A model generated the notes under the pieces. It had not been told where the DNA came from. It saw only the letters and a program-made list of their open reading frames with translations, and ran no database searches. A program made the translations under genes and the position numbers. Shown piece after piece: positions 35,264 to 46,094 of a stretch of DNA of 64,000 nt. How positions within the stretch are numbered: the stretch's first letter is position 1; every line of letters starts with the position of its first letter. The stretch is taken from assembly GCA_963082875.1 (NCBI GenBank), contig OY720099.1:5394001-5458000 (forward strand), in the 5' to 3' direction. The stretch is from Corella eumyota (taxonomy: Eukaryota; Chordata; Ascidiacea; Phlebobranchia; Corellidae).

Positions 35264-36683
35264 TGGTTCGAAATCTTAGATTTTGAAACATATTGTTATT
35301 GTCAGTGTATTTATTATTGTTTTTATTCTCTCTAGTCAGAATTTTGAAAGACGATAACTTCTGTTCTTTAAAATTAAAAGTTCTAAATTTTCACTATGGA
35401 TGTTGTCGCAAACCTTCTATTAACGTCATTTAATCAGTTAGTGTATGTTAAAATGTTTTAGAAGAGACGACGCTCCCGTATAACTGAACTTCACTAAGCC
35501 GAAAAATGTTTTGTTTAAATGTCGATTGGAAAAAAACAAAATTGTTCCGTTATAAAAACTACGCTAATTACGGACTTAAGTTTCAGACTTTTGTAAAATT
35601 GCTACAAATTAAAAAAAGTCTTTTTACAGGGAAAAATATAATGTTACTTAAACAGAGATCAACAATTGTTGAGCATGAGTTCGCTTAAAAATATTTGTCA
35701 AATTCGTGCGTTAGAACAAAATTTAAATGTTTTAAAATATCCTTTATGATTAAACTTAGTTTAGATTTCTAATAAAGGTTATAGAGGCAAAATGTACATA
35801 GAACGCGATAGGAAACGCGTGAATTTACAAATCTATATTAATCGCCACTGCCATCTAGCGGGAAGGAAAACTGATAAATTTTAGTGACTACCATCCATCA
35901 ATTCGTTTTATTTGAACACATTAGCAGAACTTAGACTAAAAATAGTTGTATTAAATATATTTTAAAACAGCAAATAGTTGTATTAAATATATTTAAAGGG
36001 CAAATTTGAAATACAAAATGACAAAACATAGAATAAATCCTGTTTTTAGCACTATTAGTTTTAATTTGCTATTTGTTTGTTGAAAAAAACTTCTAAACCC
36101 CAACCATTTCTACAACTAAAAAGAAATAAAAAATACCTAAAATAAAGAAATCATAATATAAACAAATAAATAAATAAAATAGGGTGTTAATTTAAGTGGC
36201 TATGTTATGATACTTAGTAAATTTAAGTGTAAAAAATGTGTACATTTATTATTTTTAAATTTTAAAATAGATATCTACAGATTAAACAACTATATACCTT
36301 TAACAAATACATAAAAACAAAATTTGTTTATATAGCTTTATTATTGCATTTTTTTTATGTAAAACTTAGCTTGGCATGTTAAATAAATTTTAAACCCAAT
36401 GATATAATTATATTTACACAGTTCATTAAGGAGTCTTTTTTAAATTTTTGACCACATTTTGTTAAACATATCACTACTTGTTCTTTTTTAAATTTTTTCA
36501 CTACTTGTTCTTTTTTTAAGTTTTTAAATTTTTGGTCTAATAATTAATAAAGGTTCTAGTCTAAAAATTAAATACGAAGTATTCAACTAATTAGTTTTGT
36601 AATATTTTTAATTAAGTAATGTTTATGCATAAATTTATTACAATAAAAATTTATTTTAAAAATAATCAAATAATTTCGAACCA
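35264..36683. mobile_element. Possible degenerate TIR element, copy 2
   Basis: Same TGGTTCGAAATC ... TTTCGAACCA ends with flanking TA as the copy at 34251, but about 1.4 kb long, so it holds extra sequence. No transposase frame. A 60-residue open frame at 35506-35688 has no support. Confidence 0.4.
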
Positions 36684-37416
36684 TATTTTATTTATCAAAC
36701 AAATCTAGTTTAATAGATTATTATACCTAAATAATTGATAGATTTGCCCAAATCATAAAGAAAAATTTTGCTAAAACTAAAAACAGTATTATTTGTAATC
36801 TTTAATTGCCTATTGTAATACGTTTAATAAGTAAAAATTTTGCAAAAAGAAAATTAAAAAAAAACTTTTTAAGATTTTTGTTTTAATTAAGGTACAAACA
36901 AATTGTAAATATAAAATTTATGTAAAAACACTTTTGAGGCACTTTTACAGAAACTTTTGGTACTATTTTAACAGAAAAACAATCAACATTTTTCATACAA
37001 AACCAATACAATAGGACAGCGTACTATTAGCATTCCTAAAATGTAATAGATTTGAAAGTGCAGTGCACGCCAAAACAAATAACAAAAAATGGATCCCTGT
37101 CAATTCAACTCGAGAAGACTTAACCCAATGACAATTATGCCTTAAACAAACTAACTCAATCACACCTTTTTATTTTAATAAAATAAATTTATGGATTGAT
37201 TGTCACAGAGTAGCTTTTATCGGGTAAAATTGGCTGGTCACCGAAAAATTGCATATTAAAATAAAACAAAGATAAATATACTTGTAACTAGTTAAGCACC
37301 ATGAAAAAGGAAAATTGTTATATGGAAATAAAGACATTAATAAAATCCTTACAAAACTGTATATTCTGATTCCAATCACACAATAAAATCAGAAAATGTT
37401 TTACTCAAAATTCAAA
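36684..37416. other. 3' flank of the MIF4G-kinase gene
   Basis: AT-rich and without a recognisable gene. The right-end similarity to the 34251 repeat continues to about 36713. Presumably contains the 3' UTR of the minus-strand gene that stops at 37417. Confidence 0.4.
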
Positions 37417-40400
37417 CTATTCTGTAAATTGAAAGTGTGGTGGGGAAAATTTATCGATCTGATGACAGTTAAAATAATTCTGGCATGGATTCTTAAATTT
37501 AAGTTTTCTAACAATTTTACAAACATATTCTTGAATTGTACACAGATCTATTGTAAAAAGTTTTTTTTGAAGGCAATCTCTAATGTCAATGATTAATGGT
37601 CGTTCATTGGGACTATGTTCCCAACAATTTTCCATTACTGTTTGTAGAAGATTAATAATTTCAATGTCATCCTCATCATTTAGCGTATCTTTTAAATCTT
37701 TTATCGCCTCTACACTAGGCCTTTTACCTAATTTAATATACTCTAAATAAGTATTTATTTGGAAATTCTCATAAGGAGTTTTTCGAGTTAATATCATGTA
37801 AACTATCATCGAAAAACTATACACGTCCGTTGATTTACAAAACTTTAGATGGGGATTTTGTAATGCTTCTGGAGCTAAAAATACTTGTGTGTTAATTATT
37901 TTATGAGAACTTGGACTTGCAGAAGTTTCAGCAGTACATGTCCCAAAATGTGCCCCGCCAAAATCTGATATTTTACACGTTAAATCATCAGTAACAAGAA
38001 TATTATGAACTTTCAAGTCACCATGGGTAACTCTTTGAGATGCGAATAAATTGTGCATAAATGCCAATCCACTGGAAATGTTGGATACAAATCGTAAACG
38101 AATGGCAGGAGGAATAATTTGAACTTCTGTTCGATGTAATAGAAGAGAGCTTAGATTTCCCCCTAACATATATTCCATAAGTATCCCTGCGGATTTTGGC
38201 CATGTTGTATAACCAATAACTCTTACAACATTGATGTGGTTTGATAGTTGTAACATCTGACATTCATTCCTTATTCTAATGGTATCACATAAACACAATC
38301 ATATTTATAATAACGGCTGAGGTGTAAAAAATACATATTAAGTAGCTTAAAATGTTATTTATAAATATATACTAACTGTTTATGAATTTCATCTGTTTCC
38401 AATTTTGATCCAGTTGTTACAATACATTTAATGGCAACAGCGCCCCATGCTTTGGTAAAAGCAAGACGAACACAACCATATGCCCCACTACCTAATGAAC
38501 CTTCAGTACCGGACGCACAAAAAATTGTTTTTGGGTTGTGATATGTTATAGGCTTTTCCTGTAAAATATTTTATTAAAAAAAATAAATAATTTTAAATAA
38601 ATTAGGTTGATACCGCTATGCTATCATTTATCTTCTTTTGGAGCCTTTCATTCTCCTCTTTTAAATCTGCATTTTCCTTCAATAATAAAATCATTTTTAG
38701 GTAAGAAAACCATTACATAATGTTTAGGTAGTTTACCTTTTTTTTTATATCCATATCGTTTTTAAAAGTCTGATTTTTGGTTTCCAAAATCAAATTTTGT
38801 TTTAACAAATCCTTTTGTTTCTAAAAAGTAAAACAATAAATAAGACATATTGTTATTAAAAATAACAAATTTAAATATACACATGCTGGAGATTACTTTT
38901 TCTTTTATATTTAAACTTGATTCAAGCATTATTTTTTTTGTGTGTAAATTTGCATTCTTAGTTAAAACTTCCTCCAATTCCTTAAAAAATTAAGTAAACA
39001 ATTAGCATTTTATACTGAAAATGTTTTTTTAACTATTATGCAAAGTTTGATAGTTACTCTTTTCTTGATACCCATATTCTTTTTAAAACTTTCGTTCGTA
39101 CAAGTTAGAACCCAATTTTGGTTTATCAAATCCAATCGTTTCTAAAAAGTAATACAATAAATATTGTTAATAAAAGGCTAAATATAAATAACTAATAATA
39201 ATATACACAAATTGTCATTTACCTTTTTTTCTAAATTCAAACTAGATTTAAGCATTACATTTTTTGTGTGTAAATATTGATTTTGAGTTAAAAATTCCTT
39301 TATATGAAAAGTGTTTTTTTAGAAACAATTATGCAAGGTTAGGTAGTTGAATGTTTAAAAAAATTAGCCAGAAAAAAGTTAGCTAGAACGGGCAGCAGAG
39401 TCATGTGGTAAGAACACTTGCTACATCACATGAAGTCATGAGTTCGATACCCAACGTTTTCATGCTGTAGCGCCCTAGTAAGGACAACTATAATATCCCA
39501 AACTGCCACAGGCAACTCGAGAATGGGTTAAAGTAACTGATGTTATTCTTTGTTTAGGTTGCGCATTCGACCTTCCTACATTGAGAACTTAAATATTATT
39601 ACCATTTTTCAAAATTTAGTTTTAAGCGCATTATTAAAAGTATACAGTTATAGTTCACCTTTTTCATTGAACCCATAAGATTTTCACTATTATTAAGTTT
39701 GGTTTGTAGAATAGAATTTTGTTTAGATATCTCCCAACATTCCTAAAAATATTTGGACAAGTCAAACATATTGTATGCAAATACATTTTTACATTTATTT
39801 AAAAACCCATTTGGTAAAATATTATACTAGTACCTGAATATCACATGGTGGAAAAGCATTTTCCCCTTTTTCTTTCTCAAAATCTTCATGTATTTTAGCA
39901 ATGGTCTTAGGTCTTTGAAATTTTATTTCCTTTAGAACCCATTTATTCTTAAAAGACAAAAGTAGAAAGTAGATACAAATAAAAATGTTTATATTTACAA
40001 AGAGTCTATAACACATAACATGCACAAAAAGTCTTAAAATACTCACAGCTCGTAAATCAATAACATCTTGAATCAAAAATCGAACTCTAGATGAAGTATT
40101 TTTTTCTTTGACTATTTTATCCAAGTCGAAAAAATATTGTTCCATTTGAATCTATATTATTTAAAAAATTTATTAAAATTTAAGATAAAACAAAATTAAT
40201 TGGGTATAATTTGTTCACATTTTCTTGTTGGTGGTCCAAATCCTTTCCAATTCCAGTCAATAGGTAGCACAAACCCCTTAATGAATTTTCATCATTGCAT
40301 CCAAACAGTGACACAATACATTCATGCATAACTTTTTCATTCAGCATTTTTAACTTAAAAAGCTCACCGATAAACCGAATATTGCCTAAAATACGCTGCA

Positions 40401-41918
40401 GTGCACTTGGCCTTTCTTTCTCCTCCAAATGCTAAAAAAGTTGCTTTACAGTAAATTTATAGCTCATTTGGAGATTTAAAGCCAACAATAATATCAATTT
40501 ACAAAAAGTTTACAAATACAATACCATTTTAGGTTGTTTTGATTGAAGTTGTAAATCTTTATTTTTTGTTATTTCCTTTTTGAACCCAATCTCACATTTA
40601 AAAATCAAAACTTTGTAAAGTTTTAAACCCAACGGACTATTACCCCACAATTGAAACATACCTCTGCACAAATTCGCATAAGCTTCACTATAAAGAGGCT
40701 CTCTAACTGCCTTTATTATTTAAAAATATTGTTTTAAAATAACAAAGTGCAAATGTTGACTTATTTATATTATTTCTTACTTAAAATTTATTTACCTTTT
40801 TATATATAAGGTCAACAACACCATGTATTCTTTCTTCAGTATTAATTTCCAAATTTTTCACTTTTTGCATTAAGGGAATAAATTTTTCAGGAGTCAACTT
40901 GTTTAATATTGATCGCATATTTTGAAATGTTTCCTTTAAAAAAACTTGCTTTACAAATGAAGTATGCAATGTAAAAAAAAGGTTGTATTAATATATTAAA
41001 ACCTAACAACAAACCAGAAAAAAATTATTTTTGCATATTTTAAAGTTAATAAAAAGAATTTATTTTTAATTGGTAAAGATGTTTTGTTGTTTTTAACACT
41101 ACAACGAAGAGTCAGTTTATGCCCATAAAAAGAAAAATTTCTTACAACAGTGTTTTTTTCTTCAAGAACCCATGACCGGGTTTGGTTAAAACGACTTGGT
41201 TTCCAAATTTTAATCGACTTTAAAACAAAAAAAGTTTTAAGAATTTAAAAGGTTTTAAGCTAAATTAAGTATTTCAAGATTTTTTTGTACATATCTTCAT
41301 CCTTGATGTGGAAGGTCGAATGTGTGACCCAAACATAGAGTAACAACTGTTACCCTGACCCAATCTCGAGTTGCCTGTGGCAGTTTGGAATATAATAAAT
41401 TATAATTTGACGATAATTATGCTGCTGATTAAATGCTGGCTCAGCACAAGCTCATACCGGTTATAGCGCCTCATCAAGGGCACTACAGCATGAGAGCAGT
41501 TGGGATTGAACCAACGACCTTATGTGGTGTAGCAAGTGTTTCTACCACAACACCACGCTGCTGGTCAAAACAAAATTTTAATTAATATATAAACTAAAGT
41601 TATTTTTAACACACCAATTTATTCGTTTTACAACATTACCTCAAGTTCATCACAGTCTGAAAAATCAGAACATTCATAAGATGTTGCAGATGATAATGAA
41701 CTTGAACATGAATTCTCATCCTGAAAAGAAATGTGGTTTTAACAAATTTTTCCTAGTTGTGGAATGAAATAAAATACCATTTTTAGTTTATATCTAAAGC
41801 TTAAGTAGGCCTTAAAATATTTTGTCAATAAAAAAGCAAAAAAATACAAAAGCTGTACAAAAACAGGTTTTACTTGAAATTGAAAATCAGTGATGTCAGA
41901 ATCTGAACTGGAATACAT
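37417..41918 (-). CDS. MIF4G domain - coiled coil - RIPK-like kinase fusion
   Basis: Sixteen exons (minus): 41918-41874, 41720-41640, 41217-41146, 40933-40796, 40710-40525, 40431-40219, 40151-40047, 39947-39834, 39742-39659, 39297-39223, 39141-39058, 38980-38897, 38820-38737, 38676-38614, 38558-38377, 38275-37417; about 822 residues. All but the last junction are phase 0. Residues 1-42 are acidic/Ser-rich. Residues 50-318 follow the eIF4G middle domain: [90 protein letters not shown]. Residues 319-476 are coiled coil. The kinase has GSGAYG (499-504), VAIK (K520), HGDLKVHN (621-628), DFGG (641) and APE, all key residues kept; it is RIPK/TKL-like ([20 protein letters not shown]). The start is the first ATG after an in-frame stop. 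No eIF4E-binding motif or death domain seen. Confidence 0.85.
38614..39742 (-). repeat. Triplicated two-exon unit encoding the coiled coil
   Basis: Exons alternate between type A (39659-39742, 39058-39141, 38737-38820; 84 nt each; shared core KQN..L.TK...) and type B (39223-39297, 38897-38980, 38614-38676; shared L.TKN..LHTK..ML.SSLN). The last two A-B units are about 320-326 bp apart and share intron bases such as CTTTTTAG before the A exons. Confidence 0.8.
39388..39594 (+). mobile_element. tRNA-derived SINE in the fusion gene
   Basis: GGGCAGCAGAGTCATGTGGT, GAGTTCGATACCC (B-box), CTGCCACAGGCAACTCGAGA, GTAACTGATGTTATTC and TACATTGAGAAC. Lies in the intron between the first type A and type B exons, opposite to the gene. 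Confidence 0.8.
41286..41566 (-). mobile_element. tRNA-derived SINE in the fusion gene
   Basis: Nearly full length, read on the minus strand from GACCAGCAGCGTGGTGTTGT to the ATCAAGGATGAAGATATGTA tail. In the intron between exons 2 and 3, same strand as the gene. Confidence 0.85.
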
Positions 41919-42367
41919 CGATACCAAATCAGTTGAAGATCTTTAATTTGGATTTAATATACTTAGCTTACTTAAACTTTGTGCATTGTTCAATTTTTGT
42001 TGTAAAATTTACTCTACAATATATTGTTTAAGGTCAAGTTGGTTTCCCACGTAAAAAAGTAATTGCATATAAGGAAGGATACCACTACCCCTGTTGTCCA
42101 CCCCGATAGAATAACCCGTAGGTTTAGCCAAAAATATCAGGCATAAATTACTCCAAAATTGCCGCACGATTTTGTAAAGTTTACTTTAGTTGGAAAGTTA
42201 TGGGAAATTAAGATCTTTAAATTGACACACATTTCTATAAATTTTACTGGCGTCCCTTTTGCGCACTTAAGGGGAAAGTACCCTATGGGATATTTTGGGC
42301 ATAGAGATACTAATATATACACTATTATTAGTATCTCTATGATTTTAGTATCTCTATGAGTTATTAG

Positions 42368-42987
42368 GGGGAAGCGGAATTTGAGGGAATGGAAAATGAA
42401 GGAACGGAAATTGAAGGAACGGAAAATGAAGGAACCGAAAAATGAAGGAACGGAAAATGAAGGAACCGGAAAATGAAGGAACGGAAAAAGAAGGAACCGG
42501 AAAATGAAGGAACGGAAAATGAAGGAATCGGAAAATGAAGGAACGGAAATTGAAGGAAAGTGAAAAAAGGAGAGGCGGAATTATAAAAAAATAAAACGCG
42601 GAAATTCCGTTGACTGTTTATTTGTATTTAAGTCAATATTATTTAAGAAATAAATGGGAATTTTACATAAGAGGGTTTGGGTATGCTGGGGTAATAAAAA
42701 TTAACTCATTATTGCTTATCAGTTCTCGAATAAATGACAGTAATCCTAAATAAACAGTCAACGGTATTTCCGCGTTTTAGTATTTAAGATTCCGCCCTCT
42801 CCTTTTTTGCTTTCCTTCATTTTCCGGTTCCTTCAATTTCCGTTCCTTCATTTTCCGGTTCCTTCATTTTCCGTTCCTTCATTTTCCGGTTCCTTCATTT
42901 TCCGTTCCTTCATTTTCCGGTTCCTTCATTTTCCGTTCCTTCATTTTCCGTTCCTTCAATTTCCATTCCCTCATTTTCAGTCGACCC
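42368..42987. mobile_element. 620-bp hairpin (foldback) element with short-repeat arms
   Basis: GTTATTAG flanks both ends (42360-42367 and 42988-42995), an 8-bp target duplication. The left arm is a run of GGAAAATGAAGGAAC-type 15-17-bp units; the right arm is its reverse complement. Inner arm parts also pair (AACGCGGAAATTCCGTTGAC with GTCAACGGTATTTCCGCGTT). The open frames on the right arm are repeat artefacts. Confidence 0.85.
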
Positions 42988-43608
42988 GTTATTAGTATCT
43001 CTATGATTTTGGGGTTGTAAGATATACACTGTATATATTAGTATCTCTTTAATTTTGGGGTTGTAAGAAGTAATTTTAAATCAAAACACATAAATAAAAT
43101 TTTTAATATAAATATTATAAAAAACGTTTTAACAACATTTTAATACAGAATTTAATGTTAAAAGATTTTATTTATTTAGAAAGCCGAAGTCATAAATCTT
43201 CACTGAATATTTTTTGACTTAATTTTAATCATCATGGTAAAATTTTATATTTTAACATAAAAGTACATTTTTTTTTAAAAAAAGCATTTTTTTTTGTTTT
43301 AAATAGAAAAAATTTCTAAAGCCACCGCAGTTTGATTTGAGGGTAAAATTTCTATCACGAGTGGGAGCAAGAGAATTCGTTTGTGAAACAAGTCGAAAAA
43401 CATAAGTCTCAGAAAGTTATTAGTGACAGCAAACAAATAACCAAAATGAAAACTAGCAAATATAAGCATACCGCGCAAAACAAATTGACGGTGGTAGGTG
43501 GTATCTTAATTTTGAATATAAACAAAATATTTATTTAAGGGATTACTTATTGCTTACACGAGATTTTGTTAATTAAACATTCTGAATGTCACTTAGTTAA
43601 AAGCGTAG

Positions 43609-43925
43609 TACTAAAGTACGGGATGTGGAAAGTTGCGGGGCACTGGAAATACCGAGGCCGTATGTAAACGTTAACAAAAAATTGCTGAATGCGAAAAGGA
43701 CGTAATTTTTATACCCGCCCCAAACTTTCCTTGTGCTTTATATTCGATTTTGCATCATTTCTTGGCCCTTAAAGTCAATCCCGCATCACCCCTTAGCCCT
43801 TTAAATAAATACAGCAATCATCCTGCAAAAAAGTACAAAAATTTCGTTCCGTCCTGCATTCTACGAATTTAGTATTGTCCCGTTTACATACGGTCTCACA
43901 CTATCCCGCATTCCGTATTTTAGTA
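43609..43925. mobile_element. Small TIR element, copy 1
   Basis: Left end TACTAAAGTACGGGATG pairs with right end CATTCCGTATTTTAGTA. GGCCGTATGTAAAC inside the left end pairs with GTTTACATACGG near the right. No coding; MITE-like. No clear target duplication. Confidence 0.6.
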
Positions 43926-44055
43926 TTGTTCGTTAAATAAAATACTGTAACAGTCTAATTATGTTTAAATAGTAAATAGCAACTTTTAAATAGTTAAACT
44001 GTGTTTTATGTTTCTATCGATCTAAGATACTTCATGGTCATAATTAGGGTAATAA

Positions 44056-44247
44056 TACTAAAGTAAGGGATGCGGAAAGGGGAGGCCATACAGCCTGTAG
44101 TACAGCCATATGTAATTGTTTACCAAAAGTTGCAGAATGCAGTTAGGGGCAAAATGTTTATACTTCTTACAAAAATTTTAGATCACTCAACATTCTGGGA
44201 CATTTTTGTTAAGGTTATCATATAGTTCTGCATTGGGTACTTCAGTA
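44056..44247. mobile_element. Small TIR element, copy 2
   Basis: Left TACTAAAGTAAGGGATGCGG and right CTGCATTGGGTACTTCAGTA are inverted and match the ends of the copy at 43609, more diverged and shorter inside. Confidence 0.5.
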
Positions 44248-44444
44248 TTATTTCTTTGTTTACACTTTGATATGAGCATCTGGCTAAATTTGATAGTTTT
44301 ACATTATCCAGAACAATTTTTAATACTACAACATTAATAAAACCAAGTAACTCTAATAACCACGCCAGGTGAATATTTAATACAGTATTTTCAACTCAAA
44401 CTTTTTTGTAACAAAGTTTTAATTGTTAATTCGTTGATGGAATT

Positions 44445-44993
44445 ATGGTTTCGGTGAAACAATTTATAGATTACACATTATTGGGATTGTTGTTTTATGC
44501 ATTAAAAATAGTCAGTGGAACAGAGGATTCTGACTTTTCTTCTTATCTAAGACTTTTTCAAACATTTAATGGCAGAGTTGGTGCCGAGAATTTTACATAC
44601 TACCAGTTGAAATTGAAAGGTCATGTGATCATAAAATTGGAGTCAGTAGAAGGCGATGCTGACCTATACGCATCCTCAAGCACTTTGCTTCCAACGTGGG
44701 AAAACTACAGTATGAAATCTGACACTTGTTCCATTGACTACATTGTTGTTGAAAAAGTTGAAAAACGACCAATCGGTATTGGTGTTTACGGCCATATACA
44801 TTGGCCAATGAGCACATTTCGTCTCTCGATTTATGTTGACGATCATGCAGTTGATTATTCATCAGAGAAAGAAAGTAATGATCATAAAGAAGAGTCAACT
44901 TTTTCTAATGTCAATGAAGAAAAAGAAGAGGGATCCATATTGTGGGACATTTTTTGGACAATTTTAAGAGTTATTTTGGATGGTTTACTTTAG
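44445..44993 (+). CDS. UPF0669 / C6orf120 homologue, secreted
   Basis: Single-exon frame of 182 residues. A hydrophobic N-terminus (LLGLLFYALKIVSG) acts as signal peptide. The body matches the C6orf120/UPF0669 family: GRVGAENFTYYQLKLKG, VEGDADLYAS, RPIGIGVYGH, and the conserved C-terminal EEGSILWDIFWTILRVILD, an amphipathic helix. It has one N-glycosylation sequon in the NFTYY stretch and an acidic stretch at about 138-160. The human protein is a secreted glycoprotein linked to CD4 T-cell apoptosis; here function is unknown. The start is the only good ATG, after in-frame stops. The minus-strand frame at 44629-44898 is a shadow. Confidence 0.92.
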   Translation: MVSVKQFIDYTLLGLLFYALKIVSGTEDSDFSSYLRLFQTFNGRVGAENFTYYQLKLKGHVIIKLESVEGDADLYASSSTLLPTWENYSMKSDTCSIDYIVVEKVEKRPIGIGVYGHIHWPMSTFRLSIYVDDHAVDYSSEKESNDHKEESTFSNVNEEKEEGSILWDIFWTILRVILDGLL

Positions 44994-46094
44994 TCAAAAA
45001 TTACCCTCTCACATGCAGTAGAGTTAAACATTAAATTATTTCAAAGTATTACTTGGTTACAAATCTTGATTATTTTTTATATTAATTTCGAGCGTTTTCT
45101 GTGCAATGTTAAATTTGGTAAATAAATATTGTTTTAATTTTTTGTTTCGATTAAATTATGCTAGGTTTTACTATTTTAATTAAACATAGTCTATGCAAGT
45201 ATTTCAAGCCTAATTTCAATATTTGTTTGACACTTAAACAGATACTTAAAAGCATGTGGTAACCTTTGTTCTGCTTTAGTCTTCCTGTGGTTTATTTTAT
45301 GTTAGGCCTATATTTATATGTGTATACATGTTTCAAATTTATTTTTTTCATTAAAAATGGTATAATTTTTTTCTGTTTTGTGTAAATTAAAAAATGTTAA
45401 ATTTTTGGTTTGTATTTTAAAAATACATAGTTATTAATGTTACATAATGTATAATTTTTAAATTATGTTTAATAAATTAACGCTAAATATAGTGTTTAGT
45501 TTAGGCAGAAATAAAATATATTAATTGCCTGAAATAAAATATATTAATTGCCTGAAATACTCTTGTTTAACCAAAAGTGTTTGTTAGTTTTTAGGGTCAG
45601 CAAAGTACTTTATTAAATTATTTTAAATATCCAAGTTAAAAAGTTTTAATATTAAACAAAATATCTTTCACTTACTGAGCTGTATACAATTACAGTATCG
45701 TTAAGTGAAAAAATTTTAACATAAAAAAAAGTTTTATTTTTTAGTATGTCGATTTCACTATTTTATGTTAAAATTGATTTTTGTATGGTCGAAGTAATAA
45801 ATTCGGTAATCTCTTTTATTCAGGCGAGAGTTTTTCGAGAAAATTTTATAACGTATAATGGCGATGACTTCGTATTATTGAACATTTTAAAAGAGAAGTA
45901 TTTACGTCATTTACTTTTTTAAAAGTGTTTTGTTTGTAGTCGTATTATTGTTCCTATAAAAGCTTGTGTGACAAACCCTTGAAACTATAGGATAGAACCA
46001 AGTTAAAATAGAAACAGAATTTTTCGAATTTTTAAAGTCGGTCCGGAAGTAAAAAAGTAAACAAGCGAAGTCTGAAAGTAAAGACAAAGAAAAT
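44994..46094. other. Spacer between C6orf120 and FAF1 genes
   Basis: AT-rich. AATAAA near 45121 suits the C6orf120 transcript. A 23-bp unit (GAAATAAAATATATTAATTG...) is tandemly doubled at about 45508-45553. No gene recognised. Confidence 0.5.

Larger units (their letters stand above)
41919..44444. other. Intergenic region rich in small inverted-repeat elements
   Basis: Lies between the divergent starts of the fusion gene and the C6orf120 homologue. Holds the hairpin element at 42368-42987, minisatellite copies of TTAGTATCTCTATGATTTT on both sides of it, and two TACTAAAG-ended elements. No gene seen. Confidence 0.6.

Noticed and set aside
42807-42995. Frame encoding repeated FRFLHFPFLHFP-type peptide
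   Set aside because: Translation of the short-repeat arm of the hairpin element; the other arm gives the reverse frame.
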